Assembly: GCA_010093705.1 (NCBI GenBank)
Contig: MU006096.1
Location: 332,004-396,003, forward strand
Source of the DNA: Patellaria atrata CBS 101060
Lineage: Eukaryota > Ascomycota > Dothideomycetes > Patellariales > Patellariaceae
Direction: 5' to 3'
Length of the DNA stretch: 64,000 nt
The notes beneath the pieces are model-generated. The model searched no databases, was not told where the DNA came from, and saw nothing but the letters and a program-made list of their open reading frames with translations. The translations under genes were made by a program, and so were the position numbers. This document shows positions 35,166 through 46,157 of this stretch, piece after piece. How positions within the stretch are numbered: the stretch's first letter is position 1; every line of letters starts with the position of its first letter.

Positions 35166-36559
35166 TTTGAAAAGAATTAATTGCGAAAAAAGTATAGGAG
35201 AGAGAAGATTGGAAAGAAGGAGTAGACGTAAGTTTCAGAACTGCTATAGAACCCCAAAAGTAAGGGTGAAATCTGAGAGAGCAAGGGGAGCTTTTTGTAT
35301 ACAGCATCATAGTCTGAGCTGCCCCGCATAAGGTACCTACATGTTTGGATAGCGGCCTTAGAGCTCCATCTTTCCATTTAGCCATTTATCCTCATTAATC
35401 GCTAGTTAGAGATTCTAGAAAATGAGAGATAATCGATTGAGGCTCAAAGGAAAATACCATGGTTGGCGTCATATTCGAGATGTACGAGCCCTAAGGTATG
35501 ATTCTGTATGGTGTGTGCTGTACTTACAATACAGCGGCCGCACATGAAGCCAGCGAAACTCTATACACACGGAAGCCAACTTTCAGAGCGAATGTATGCA
35601 TTTTGACGTATTGCTTACTAGCGATCGATATCCGTAGAGAGGGCCGAGATTTTAGAGTAGCATGAGCCGCACTCTCCCAAGAGATGTACCATCCGGTTGC
35701 TTAACTTTTGGGCCGCTATATCCTCAGATGATGGTGTGGACAGTGGAGAAGTTGTATCTTAGGCTTGAGACTTCTAAGCGATGAGATGATGGTGTTGAAA
35801 GCGACCGTCCAGAGCAGAACCTTGATGAGTCTTGGTTAAATAATGAAATTACGCGTCGTGTACTTCACTTGTGAAAGTGTAGTACGGCGTCTCTGTGTAT
35901 CCTATCATCTGCTGTACTACTATTTCTTGCCGGAAGTCAGCCCCTGTGGCGATTACACCATGGACACGACCGTTCTGTCGTCTGAAGGGTAACTGTCAGA
36001 AAGACTCATATAATCCAGGCGTGCTCTGCCATATAATAAATGTCTCGACATCTTCAAGTATTATTAGTTTGTATTATTGTAGTGACAAAAGTAGAGTACC
36101 GGGAAGTTCCCAAGTTGGCGGGCGGGATTTGCGGGATGCGGGTGGGTTTTCAGCTGAATCTCGCTCTTTTAGGCCCAGTGGCTTATCCAGGCTTGGTAAG
36201 GTATTATACCGGATTCAGGGCTCAGTCAGCGAAGCGACACCAGCGACGCCAGAGCAACCGTACAGGAAATCTCCCCCTCGAAAACCAGAAAACCTCGACA
36301 GATTAATAGATCTCATCCTCACCTTTGTCTCCATATACCTGATCATTATCCTCGTCTCATCCTCTATCCGCCGGTATCGATCTGCTACCACCCTCAAGAG
36401 CCCGTCTAACCGGTTTCTCTCAACAACTGCAAAACCCCATCACATCACAACAAGTTACTGTTGCTCACCGTAGCGATCCACGTAAACAACTATCTACCTG
36501 CGATTCACGGATATCTAACAGCAGGGCCAGTGCCCGGGACATTGTCTGATGCTCGTCAT
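35166..36559. other. Divergent intergenic region before MSS4
   Basis: About 1.4 kb between the GH43 start and the kinase start. The right 270 bp are C/T-rich (36300-36460), typical of a fungal 5' leader. An open frame at 35895-36473 overlaps this leader and shows no domain; treated as UTR. Confidence 0.55.
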
Positions 36560-39526
36560 ATGCTCCACTCCCTCGATATGCCATCGCTAGTGGCCGAGGG
36601 ACCAGATCAAGCCTCATTCGCGAACCCGCGACAACTACACAACCAATACCCAATACGGACGTCAGAGAAGGGCCCGACCAAGGCTCATAAAGAAAACGGG
36701 GATTTGGTCAATGGAGACGCTGTGAAACTTAACGGTGTTTTGACAAACGGCCTTGGATCTGGTATGCATTCTCTGCCAAATGGACGATATTCGACAGCGG
36801 ATTCAACGCCTTCAAGGACCGGAAGCTATGCATCACTAGGTACCGCACGAAGTTCTGTTTTAGACAATGCAGGAAGATCGAATGGATTTCGAAAGGACTA
36901 CTTCCATGGTGCGGATGACGGTGCGTTTGCCGGGGTAGAGAGAGCTTCTATAGATGACGGATGCCGTACCATGAAGGTACAGTTGGATATGAATATGGAT
37001 GGTTTTGCACAATCCCGTGTCGAAGGATCTGAAGAATCCGGTCCTTCTAAAGCCGCATTATCAACCGCAGCAGCAAAACCTACTTCTGCTACGTTACATT
37101 CTGCTCCCAATGCCTCAGAGAATAGTCTTCGTGTACCAGGTTCAATTCATCGACTATCCTCACCTCCAGCATTCGCACAGTCGTCTGGTTCCGCCGCTGG
37201 ATCCGCACCATCTTCGTTAAATCATCCTCCGCCGCACAAACTACAGCATCGTCATACCCTAGAAGTCCCGAAGGTCTCCTCGGCGCGCGTATCTAAGGAA
37301 TATACTCAAGGACCTAATTCTTCGAAAGACGTTGTATCAGCCAGTGGGAGATTCTCACCTGAGACTCCGACGCGTAGACGAGGCTCGATGACCCTTGTGC
37401 GACGAGCGACTCGATCAATACATTCAGATATGCACTTGGACGAGCCACTACAAGATGAGGATGCAGCTCGGTGGGCAGAACACATAAAAAATAAACGGGC
37501 AAGCAAAAGAAAGAGGGATGAGGATAAAGACGATGAGAGGGTAGTTGTGGGTACAAAAGTGGACCAGAATCATGTCAACTGGGTCACAGCATACAACATG
37601 TTGACCGGAATCCGGTTTACGGTTTCTAGAACTAATGCGAAGATGGATAGGGAATTAACTGACGCAGATTTTGAGATGAAGCATAAGTTTTCCTTTGATA
37701 TGTAAGTCGCTGTTGAGTATTTCGTCTCATGCTGTGATCTAACCGTCCGTTAGCACTGGAAACGAATTGACACCGTCTGCGAAGTACGATTTCAAATTCA
37801 AGGATTATTCTCCATGGGTTTTCCGGCATCTGAGAAAAATATTTGGTCTAGATCCGGCGGACTATCTCGTCTCACTTACAAGTAAATACATCCTTTCGGA
37901 ACTTGGATCTCCAGGAAAAAGCGGCAGCTTCTTCTACTTTTCTCGGGACTATAAATACATCATCAAGACTATTCATCACGCAGAGCATAAGTTCCTTCGC
38001 AAGATTTTACGTGAATATTATGATCATATTAGGGCAAATCCTAATACTCTTCTTTCCCAGTTCTACGGACTTCATCGTGTTAAGATACCTTACGGTCGCA
38101 AGATACATTTCGTTGTAATGAACAATCTCTTTCCGCCGCACAGGGACATCCATCGCACATTCGATCTGAAAGGCTCTACAATAGGCCGAGACTTCAGAGA
38201 AGAGGAACTCGAAAAGAATCCTCGTGCCACACTCAAGGATCTTAATTGGCTAAGAAGAAATCTCCACTTGGAATTTGGACCTACTAAGAAACGCGCTTTC
38301 CTTGAACAAATGGAGAAGGATGTCAAGTTGCTTCAAAGGCTGAAGATCATGGACTATTCGTTGCTAGTTGGTATTCATGATCTTGTACGAGGAAACCAGG
38401 ACAACTTACGCGACCAAACCCTCAAGGTCTTTCAACCTGGCGGGGATGAGGCGGACGATTCGGGGCATACCAATGTGCTCGCGAGGACACCCTCGAAATT
38501 AGAAGCTACTCGGAAAGCGAAGGAACTGAGGCACTCATTGATGAACCAAAAGCCTATTCCCATGGAAAAAAGTGCGAACAAGATGCCCGACGAAGTACAA
38601 GATGGGCGGAAGCACTTCTATTTCTACTCTGACGATGGCGGATTTCGCGCGACACATGAAGATGATTGTCCAGGCGATGAGATTTATTATCTTGGCATCA
38701 TCGACTGCCTAACACATGTAAGTCACTTCACCTAAATCACGATGCATTCTTAGTGCTTGATTTCGGCTCAAAGTTTAAATCTTTGGGATCTGAATCTAAC
38801 ATACTATACTAGTATTCTCTCATAAAACGTGTGGAGCATTTTTGGAAAGGTCTTATGAACGTCGAATCGCAAATATCTGCAATTCCACCAGAACGCTATG
38901 GTGATCGTTTTCTCCACTTTATTTCGGGCAACACCAAGTCTCGTGAAGAAGCAGAACGAGAACTGAGAGCTAAAGAGAGAAAGGAGGGTGAATTTCTTGA
39001 TGACCCAAGGCTCTCAGGCGTAAACATTCCACGCTCTCCAACCGACATCGTGATGGAGAAAGCGGAAAAGCAGGCCGAGAAAAGTAAGAGAAGAGGTGCC
39101 AGCGAAGACAACACTCCTGAACGGATCATTGCCGCCGTCCGAAGTCCCAGCGCAGACAGAGGAGAACTTGGTTCTACGTTACCAGTAGTGGAAGAAGCTG
39201 TCGAATCCGGCAGTACTGGCGGCAGGAGTGGGAAGAGTGGAGAGATTGATGGAGTCCTGACCCCGAATGTCGCAGCACATGATCATAGTGCCGGGTGTGA
39301 TCATAGTCAGCATCGAATTCCACCACCGACGCCGCCGAAAGAGGAGTGGAGAGAGAAGGACGAGAGACCCACGACACCGCCGAAAGACTATCTGCCTACC
39401 ACGGAAGCGCCACCAACGCCTCCTAAAGAGGATCTTGATCGAGGAAGGGGCAGGGACAAGAAATTGCCACCGCCTCCAGGCGCTGGAGAAATTCAACGGA
39501 GTAGTATGTGGGTTGGATTGTCTTAG
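36560..39526 (+). CDS. MSS4: Phosphatidylinositol 4-phosphate 5-kinase
   Basis: Three exons, 36560-37701, 37754-38717 and 38813-39526, introns of 52 and 95 bp; 939 residues. It makes PI(4,5)P2 at the plasma membrane and thereby controls actin, endocytosis and cell-wall signalling. The N-terminal 330 residues are disordered and Ser-rich. The PIPK domain begins near [15 protein letters not shown] and shows [54 protein letters not shown] with the ATP-binding lysine, [10 protein letters not shown] near residue 518, [11 protein letters not shown] and [19 protein letters not shown], the last one created by the second splice. It ends with a Pro-rich tail containing repeated PPTPPKE units that could bind SH3 domains. 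The start is the first in-frame ATG in an open stretch; the Met of MPSLVAEG six codons on is equally plausible. Confidence 0.95.
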
Positions 39527-41647
39527 TTCTCGTTATAGATGCTGCGACAGCAGGTGTGATCTAAAAGCACACAAATTTCCTTTGTTATGCGTTCAGGTGA
39601 GGGAAGGGGAGTCCAGCATTATCATTTTCCCCTCTCTGTATGGTTAACTATCCCCCTGTGTCCTTGCGTGTTTTAATTTTGCTTTATGACGGTGAATAAC
39701 CATATGGTAGCCGTCTTATCCCCTTTGTTTTTGCCACCTATACCCGGCGTCGTTCTTGCTTTTACGCGTTTCAAGTACGTTAGCATAGATACACTCTCGG
39801 GCTCGTGGGAGTCTCTATCTCCTTGCTGCATCGAGTCCATGGTGGGGAATCTATGGACTATTGCTCCTTTTTGTATCATCATTAGAGTAGTTCATCCACC
39901 TTTCCTGCTTTCGTATGAGAGATGTGATGAATAGTGGAATGCAAATGAACGTTGGAGTTGAAATACTAGCTATACGCAGTCCCTCCCATAAGATTTAAAA
40001 TGCTTGTTGTGTGTCCTGACGATAGTGTCAAATCTTACCTAAGGCGGATGATGAAATAAAATTACTTAGTAAACCATTGTAAATGTTTATGATCGTGCTG
40101 CTATCTATGTAAGTAACTCAAATTCTACTCAGGAGAAAAGTAATCACTCGTATACCTTACTTTGGAAGGAATCGTAATATCAGCACCAGCAGGATTCGAA
40201 ATCAAAATTTCCTACTACCTTACCCTCATCTAAGCAGAAAAAAAGGGGTTCCTTCCCTACAAACGGGCGCGCCTGCCAAACGTAGAAACCACGTACCAGG
40301 CGGTTGCAAGTTATAAGCAACAAGAGCCAGTTAGTTTTCCATCGAACTCGGGGATGTAGCTAAGTAGGCAGGTACCTCGTCCACCTGCAGTGCCGTTATA
40401 CTCAGACCTTCAGAGTCACCCGCGTTCGACTTTCCTTTTTGTCATATTTTTTTTAAAAGTCCTCTTTTCCTGAGGTATTCTATCTATTATCATTTCGGTT
40501 CTTATTTTGGAGGTTGGCTAGGTGAGATAGTGATTTAAGACTACATTGACTGAAAACTGAAATAAATAGAAGTTAGTTAAGCCTGAAGTAAAGTATATAA
40601 CTGAAATTAAGGATGAAAGCTACGGATCTCGTAGATTCCATATCCTTTGGGGATTTTTAAATAATATTTCCATATCTTTCGGATTAAAGAATATTAAGGG
40701 ATGGAGAGTTTATCATGGTTAGAACGGAATAACCCTTTCCAGCCCTTATGGGGAGCAAGTGGAAGTAGGGTAATTACTTTGTGCTCGCCTATTAATAAGA
40801 AAGGAATCAGCCTTTAAGTTCGGAAAGGAGCAAGAAGTACAGTATTCAACATAAGTAGAACCAAGGTATGCATTACATTACGAGGTCAAACATATAACTA
40901 GTAGCGTATATAAGTGCTTAAGGCTTGTTATCTTAAATATATCATGGTATGAAATTAAGAAGCAACCCCCCGAAGGATAGATAGATAACATTGATAATTT
41001 TCACCCATAGAAACTACGGTATGGAAACTCTTGAATCAACGCCATAATTTTAGACATACTTAGAATGTATACGCTATAAGAATATCCAGCACACAAGGTA
41101 TTAGATGATGTAACTAGGGTTGCTTTACCCAACTGCTGGCATTAGTAAATAAATGAAATCACCGGCAGGGTGGAAGTCCACAGCCGGAAGAGTGGATGTA
41201 CATGGTGAGCCAGATAGAGGAGGACATACAACTAGAACCTTTTCGGGATATCGCTAGTGTATAGAGTATAGTCAGAAGGAGAATATTGCGGAGCAATTAT
41301 ACGCCAAATTTCCAAGTACCGAAGAGATGTACTATAGACCGATGGTGTACCCGGTTAGGGGCAGTAGCTTCAGCGCCTTTCGGGTTGGAGTCGACCATAC
41401 GAGTCCCCAATTCGACAGGGATGATCGTCTCCGGGGTTTACAGACCCTTAACATAGCCGATGCGGTCCTGATAAGGGTGATAACATGGGGTTGTATTGTC
41501 TATATGGGGGACATTCGATCAAGGCCCCCTCTATAGAGCCAACGGTCTATGCGATATCCCGGACATTTCACCTCAAACCGTACGTATAGCCCAGAAATGA
41601 ACTGTATCGAGAAACATTTCATATCATAGACCGCAGAATAGCGGCTA
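39527..41647. other. Gene-free, AT-rich region with hairpin-rich right half
   Basis: About 2.1 kb between the MSS4 and MTQ2 stop codons. From about 40430 to 41130 the sequence is distinctly AT-rich with short A/T runs; from 41130 to 41640 it holds several short perfect stems (see 41162-41187). No open frame longer than 82 codons is credible. I do not recognise an LTR, transposase or reverse transcriptase. Confidence 0.5.
41162..41187 (+). other. Compound hairpin
   Basis: CCGGC pairs with GCCGG at the base and, inside, GTGG pairs with CCAC around an AAGT loop, with a three-base (AGG) bulge on one side and one base on the other. It is one of several stems in 41130-41640 (another is ATTGC-GGA-GCAAT near 41286). 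Function unknown. Confidence 0.45.
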
Positions 41648-42433
41648 TTATCCACCCCTCCAAATTCTCAAGATACAAAGCTTCTCCCATCCACCCTTCT
41701 TCCCGCTACTCCCAGCTATTTCTGCTCTCCACCCCATTCCCCATGTCTGTATTCTCGCTTTAACTTCCTCAGGCTTGTTCTGTGCGCACAGAAGAATGTA
41801 TGCGATCCCTCTTTCCGAGCTCAAGACGGAAGGTAATTGGGATAACAGTCTCTCCGTGACCTCCATCCCTAGAGAACCTCCGGCATAAGACAAGGCGAGA
41901 AGATGGGATTCTTGATCAAAAGAGAGCGTATCCTGGGGTACATTGTATTTAAGGTGATTATCTAAATCGGGCAACTCTTCAGTGGGCACATACGGTGGGT
42001 TGAATATCAGGACGTCCACGCTGTTGGGGCGTATAGGTGACGTTAGGTCGCAATTTACTACGTCCAGGAATTTACCTGTAGATAGATTTGTATTACTCAT
42101 GGGAGGTATCTCCGCTATGGTGGTATCGACAGTCTTCTTCGTAGCCTGACATGCAAAGTAATTGATATCAGCTCCTAAGGTCAACACTTCCCGTCTCCCT
42201 AGTATTGCTTGGGCGTTCGCTGTTACGAAGGCTAGAACGATACCAGAACCCGTTCCTACTTCTAATATCAGTGGCGCAGGGGTCGTTTCCAAGTTCTCAT
42301 TTTCAAAGAAGCGTTGGTGTAGCCAAGCGGTTTCGGAAGCGGATGAGATTGTATCGAGTAGGAGGAATGAATCTTCTGCAGGTTCGTAGACGCGATCGAA
42401 CGATACATGGGATGTTGATGGAGTTGGGAGCAT
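41648..42433 (-). CDS. MTQ2: eRF1 glutamine methyltransferase catalytic subunit (HemK family)
   Basis: Single exon, 261 residues. Mtq2 with Trm112 methylates the GGQ glutamine of release factor eRF1. Seen here: VYEPAEDSFLLLDTI near the N-terminus, the S-adenosylmethionine site EVGTGSGIV at residues 58-66, the acidic GADINYFA strand end, and the diagnostic NPPY at 145-148 followed by VPT. The C-terminal part AYILLCAQNKPEEV and GWRAEIAG fits the family. Length and absence of an N-terminal helical domain separate it from mitochondrial/bacterial PrmC-type enzymes. It is divergent from the SDHAF3 gene, 196 bp between starts. Confidence 0.93.
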   Translation of the reverse strand: MLPTPSTSHVSFDRVYEPAEDSFLLLDTISSASETAWLHQRFFENENLETTPAPLILEVGTGSGIVLAFVTANAQAILGRREVLTLGADINYFACQATKKTVDTTIAEIPPMSNTNLSTGKFLDVVNCDLTSPIRPNSVDVLIFNPPYVPTEELPDLDNHLKYNVPQDTLSFDQESHLLALSYAGGSLGMEVTERLLSQLPSVLSSERGIAYILLCAQNKPEEVKARIQTWGMGWRAEIAGSSGKKGGWEKLCILRIWRGG

Positions 42434-42629
42434 CCCTCCAGCTTCTTTGAAGAGGATTATATGTCAGTTCGAATCTGGCTGTGACAAGATGTGAAGTGAA
42501 TGCCCAGGGCTTCGTATGTGGCGCTAGCTGCATGGAGCTCTCTCATTCATGATGACATTGAACTTTTAATTCCACTACAGTAACAATCGCCTTAAAAGAC
42601 TCGGTTAGATCTGACACATTTCGATTAAG
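42434..42629. promoter_or_regulatory. Divergent promoter of MTQ2 and SDHAF3
   Basis: 196 bp between start codons. No strong known motif seen. Confidence 0.55.
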
Positions 42630-43214
42630 ATGAGGGCATTTCAGAGACTGCGAATGGCTACTCCAACAGGTCCAAATCCCAGAACAACCCCAATTGCCCT
42701 ACTACCACCGATTCCTCTCTACCGTCGACTCCTCCGAGCTCACCGCAAACTTCCTCAAGATATGAGACTCTTAGGGGACGAATATGTGAAGACGGAATGG
42801 CGTTCCCATCAGAAGATTGACAATCCCATCCACATTGTGAGTCGAACCGCCGAGTCACAAGCCATTCAGTCACTAATGAGGTTCTGTTGTAACAGGTTGG
42901 TTTCCTCACAGAATGGCAGATGTACACGCAACACCTCGAGGGTGACTCATGGCGAGAGGCCAAAATGGACAAAACCAAGCTTGATAAGATGAGTGGTTAG
43001 TTACCCTCCCGCCATTCGTACCTTCCTCTCCTTCACGTGCCGTTCCTTCCCCCACTGCGGTAACATGCGGCTTGAAAACGTGGAGACTGACGTATAAACT
43101 TGGTGTAACCCGATAGACGACCAAATCACCCAGCTTTATGAACTCATGCAAGCTATACGGAATCGTGACTTGGAAGACAACGATCCCGAACACGAATCAA
43201 ACAAAGAGAAATGA
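42630..43214 (+). CDS. SDHAF3: Succinate dehydrogenase assembly factor 3 (ACN9 family, LYR protein)
   Basis: Three exons, 42630-42836, 42896-42995 and 43117-43214; introns of 59 and 121 bp; 134 residues. SDHAF3 is a mitochondrial matrix LYR-motif protein that protects and matures the iron-sulfur subunit of complex II. The LYR triplet is at residues 30-32 in PIPLYRRLLRAHRKLP; then RLLGDEYVKTEWRSHQKIDN, VGFLTEWQMYTQHLEG and QLYELMQAIR complete the helical bundle. The basic N-terminus (MRAFQRLRMATPTG) fits a mitochondrial targeting sequence. Both introns are needed to join the conserved blocks NPIHI-VGFLTEW and KMS-DDQITQLYE. The Met at position 9 is a possible alternative start. Confidence 0.94.
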
Positions 43215-43621
43215 AGAAAAAGGATATGAGATAGCGGGTGTCGCATCTCATAGCTGGCATTACACGTAAGAAACCAGTATCGAAACCCTTTAACGACGGA
43301 AATCCTGACGTGCATAGCCTCGCTCGAATCCAACGCAGTAGAAAACTACACATCGCAACATACTCCACGCTTTTGAAATCCAACGCGTAGTAGCTTTGGT
43401 TCCACCATAAGCTCGAAATCCGCTCACGACCGCGATTGAATCTCTGCAAACCCCCTTAAGAATCCAGGTCCATCTGTCCAACCGCTTCCTCTACGGTCCA
43501 CGGCTCAAACGAATGTACTCGTTATCAGGTCCACACCACCGTAGTCTACTCATCTCCTCAACATTGCCATTTCACCCTCAAACCAACCGACCCCTGACTC
43601 ACAAATCAAGACAACCGCCGG
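43215..43621. other. Intergenic, about 400 bp
   Basis: 3' flank of the SDHAF3 gene and probable promoter of the small gene that follows. Open frames on the minus strand over 43136-43481 show no family features. Confidence 0.5.
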
Positions 43622-43978
43622 ATGTGCCACACAGCCCTCCAAACCCACCTCTGCCGCCGAAACCATACCTTTCTGATACTCATACGGCCATGTTCGCGCG
43701 GTCTGGATCTCCTTACCTGTCCGCGGTTCAGAGATGGTGCCGTCACCCACCTCACCACTCCCCCGCCATACCGGGACCGTTTCATCGTAGCGGCGGGATC
43801 GTGTCCACGCTGTGATCTACACGCAAGGTATGATGAGCGGTATGTGCGATTGGTCAGAAGAGAGAGAAGGGGTTGGGGGCTCGGTACTGACCCGAGGAGG
43901 AATGGAGTCGGGTGGGATGTAGGGGTTAGTGAGGGACCGGTGGGCCGGATGCAGGGTCCCGGATGCGCGGTTATGTGA
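43622..43978 (+). CDS. Small Cys-containing fungal protein, 118 residues, function unknown
   Basis: Single open frame. The sequence has spaced cysteines that look structural: C2 near the start, THLCRRNHTF, IRPCSRGLDLLTCPRFRDG, then TPPPYRDRFIVAAGSCPRCD with a CxxC, followed by the charged helix DLHARYDERYVRLVRRERRG and a GWGLG tail. C, H and CxxC spacing suggests one zinc site, in the style of small ascomycete proteins that open with MC and carry a C-x-H-x-PC-CxxC array. I cannot name the family. No signal peptide. Two other frames are also open across part of this stretch, because the sequence is GC-rich, so the call rests on the Cys pattern alone. A 5' extension by splicing is possible. Confidence 0.5.
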   Translation: MCHTALQTHLCRRNHTFLILIRPCSRGLDLLTCPRFRDGAVTHLTTPPPYRDRFIVAAGSCPRCDLHARYDERYVRLVRRERRGWGLGTDPRRNGVGWDVGVSEGPVGRMQGPGCAVM

Positions 43979-44341
43979 TGTTGGAGGCCCAAGGTTTGGA
44001 AGATTTATGGTTCGAGGTTTCGAGTGTAGGCAAACGAGGTGTTCATCTACTTTGAATCTTACGGAGGGAAGAGATATGGGATATATGCAGGTCATGATAC
44101 CGAGGAATCTAGCAAGAGCATGGTCGAATTTCTACTGTATAAACTCCTTCGCGATATCTCGACAAGGAGAATAGGGAGGGACGCGAATCTATGCAGTTCT
44201 CGATATTCTATATCCAGTTTTGAAGGGGAACGTTTAAACCATTCTACTAGTTCATTCTACCCATAGCATCTGGAATAGGTAAATCACAACAACCTCCATA
44301 TTACCCAAAATAGACACCCAATTTCCACACCACAACATCTC
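43979..44341. other. Intergenic between convergent genes
   Basis: About 360 bp; 3' flanks of the small Cys gene and of the decarboxylase. Nothing else seen. Confidence 0.5.
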
Positions 44342-46157
44342 CTACGCCCCCACACTCTCCCAAACCCTCCCCCCAACCTCCTCAACCGCCCTAACCAAGC
44401 CCTCCACAGTCCCCCTCCTCGTCCCCCCATTAACAACAACCCTAAAAAACAACCCCCTCTCCCCGGGCGCAAAATCCACCATCCACCCCCTCCTCAACAG
44501 CTCCCTCGCCATCACCTTCGTGACGCGATCATTCCGCTCCTTATCATCCACCTCGCCGTTCCGCGCATAGTGAAAGCACACCTGCATGCACGGCAGCGGT
44601 TTCGCACTCACGAGGACAATATTATTGGATTTGGAGAGATGGTCAAAAAGACAAGTAGCGGCGGCATGCGCAGCCTCGACGTACGCTCGAAACCCCTCGG
44701 CCCCGTAATACAGCCACGCGAGATGCAGTTTCAAACTCTCGGCGCGGCGTCCACACTGGGGGGTCAAGTCCGCGAGGTCCCAGACCTCAGCGCCGACGTT
44801 TTCCTCGGGCCCGACGCCCTCGTCGTCGGCGCCGTGGAAGAGATACCCGGCGGGGAGGGTGTAGGATTTATGGAACAGACGGACGTCGCGGCCGAGCAGG
44901 AAGGAGCACGTGAGCGGGACGCCGAGCATCTTATGCGGCGTCACTGCTATAGAATCCGCGCGGTGAACGCTCGCGAGACGGGTGGCGGAGAGGGAGGGGG
45001 AGAAGGCGATGGGGCCGCCCCAGGAGCCGTCGATGTGGAGCCAGAGGTTGTGGCGGTGGCAGATGTCTGCGATGGCGTCGATGGGGTCGAAGGAGCCGAG
45101 GACCGTCGTGCCGGCCGTCGCGTTGACGTAGAAGGGGGTTTCCCCTTTTTCTTGGGACGAGAGGACGAGCGTTTCGAGTTGTGTGGCGTCCATCTTCCCG
45201 GCGCTGTCGACGGGGACGGCGATCACGGCGTCCGCGCCGAAGCCGAACATTTGTGCCGCTTTCTCGACGCTGTAGTGTCCGTGTGTGCTCGTGAAGAGGG
45301 TGAAGCGTCGGCCTTGGAGCCCGCCGCGCTTGGTGCTGGGGAAGAGCGTGTTACGGGCGACGATGATGGAGGTTTGGTTCGAGGCGCTGCCGCCGGGTTG
45401 GGAGATGCCGCCGGCGTGGGGCCCGGTGAGGCCGAAGAGGCGGGCGAGGGCACGCGTCGTGTGTTTTTCGATCAGCGTGAGGGCTGGAGAGACGGAGTAG
45501 ACGTGTGCGTTTGTGTTGAGGGTTGCGAGGAGGAGTTCGGAGGCGAGGCCGACCTGGGGGGCTGTTTAGTAGATCAGTTTTGCTGTGCGGTTGAAAGGGA
45601 GAGAGTTAAAGGGATTGGCTTCAAGAGGAGAAAAGGGCATGAGAACGGAGACTTGAGGATACGGACTCGATGGAGGTGATAGGCCTGAAGAAACTCACCG
45701 CGTTTGTGCTGCCGTACAACTTATCCATGAACCCCTGATCCCACGTGTTGACGCTATATCCCAGTATTTTCTCGACTGCCTTCAATACGCCCTCCTTCCC
45801 CTGTCCCTCATTCGTTACTCCTAGTCCATCTATTCCCCCATCCTGAAGCCCCAACAAGGACTGCAATTTCTTCGGTGGATGGGATTCCACAAGAGTGGTT
45901 CGTGGACCTCCACTTGGCACCTGTAAGCCATGGCCCTCGGGTTTGGAATCCGCATCTTCGTCTGCTGCGCGGATGAAGGGGACAATGAGGCTTAGAACGG
46001 AGTTTATGAGCTGTCAATTCCAATTAGCCTCTAACATGTGGGAAAGTATGGAGAATTGACGTGGGTTAGAGATATATAAAAGACATACGCGCTCAACCTC
46101 GTCTGCACGGTTCATTTTTGGCTCTTTTGTTGAAATTGAGCTCTTATTTGATGCCAT
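44342..46157 (-). CDS. PLP-dependent group II decarboxylase (glutamate / cysteine sulfinate decarboxylase type)
   Basis: Three exons, complement of 46157-46089, 46010-45699 and 45553-44342, introns of 78 and 145 bp; 530 residues. Motifs in order: KILGYSVNTWDQGFMDKLYG, LASELLLATLNTNAHVYSVSP, ISQPGGSASNQTSIIVARN, the STHGHYSVEKAAQMFGFG segment, NATAGTTVLGSFDPID, LWLHIDGSWGG with the PLP-nitrogen-binding Asp, and TPHKMLGVPLTCSFLLG with the Schiff-base Lys335. The PHKMxGVxLxCS form is that of animal-type GAD/CSAD enzymes, not the AHKW form of aromatic decarboxylases and not the bacterial GadB type common in fungi. It therefore decarboxylates an acidic amino acid (glutamate, aspartate or cysteine sulfinate); which one cannot be read. 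The third exon is markedly more GC-rich than its surroundings. Three CACGTG boxes lie 310-391 bp upstream. Confidence 0.92.

Noticed and set aside
35895-36473. 192-codon plus-strand frame before MSS4
   Set aside because: Out of context with the kinase, low-complexity C/T-rich part is typical 5' leader.
41530-41600. Resemblance to a group II intron domain V (GAGCC and CGTACG words)
   Set aside because: The two halves do not pair in the required order on either strand; kept only as part of the general hairpin-rich finding.
42460-42490. tRNA B-box-like GTTCGAATC
   Set aside because: No matching acceptor or anticodon stem around it; it lies in a short divergent promoter.
44570-45679. Plus-strand open frame of 369 codons
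   Set aside because: It is the antisense of the decarboxylase; acidic, Gly/Val-rich composition arises from high GC3 on the other strand.
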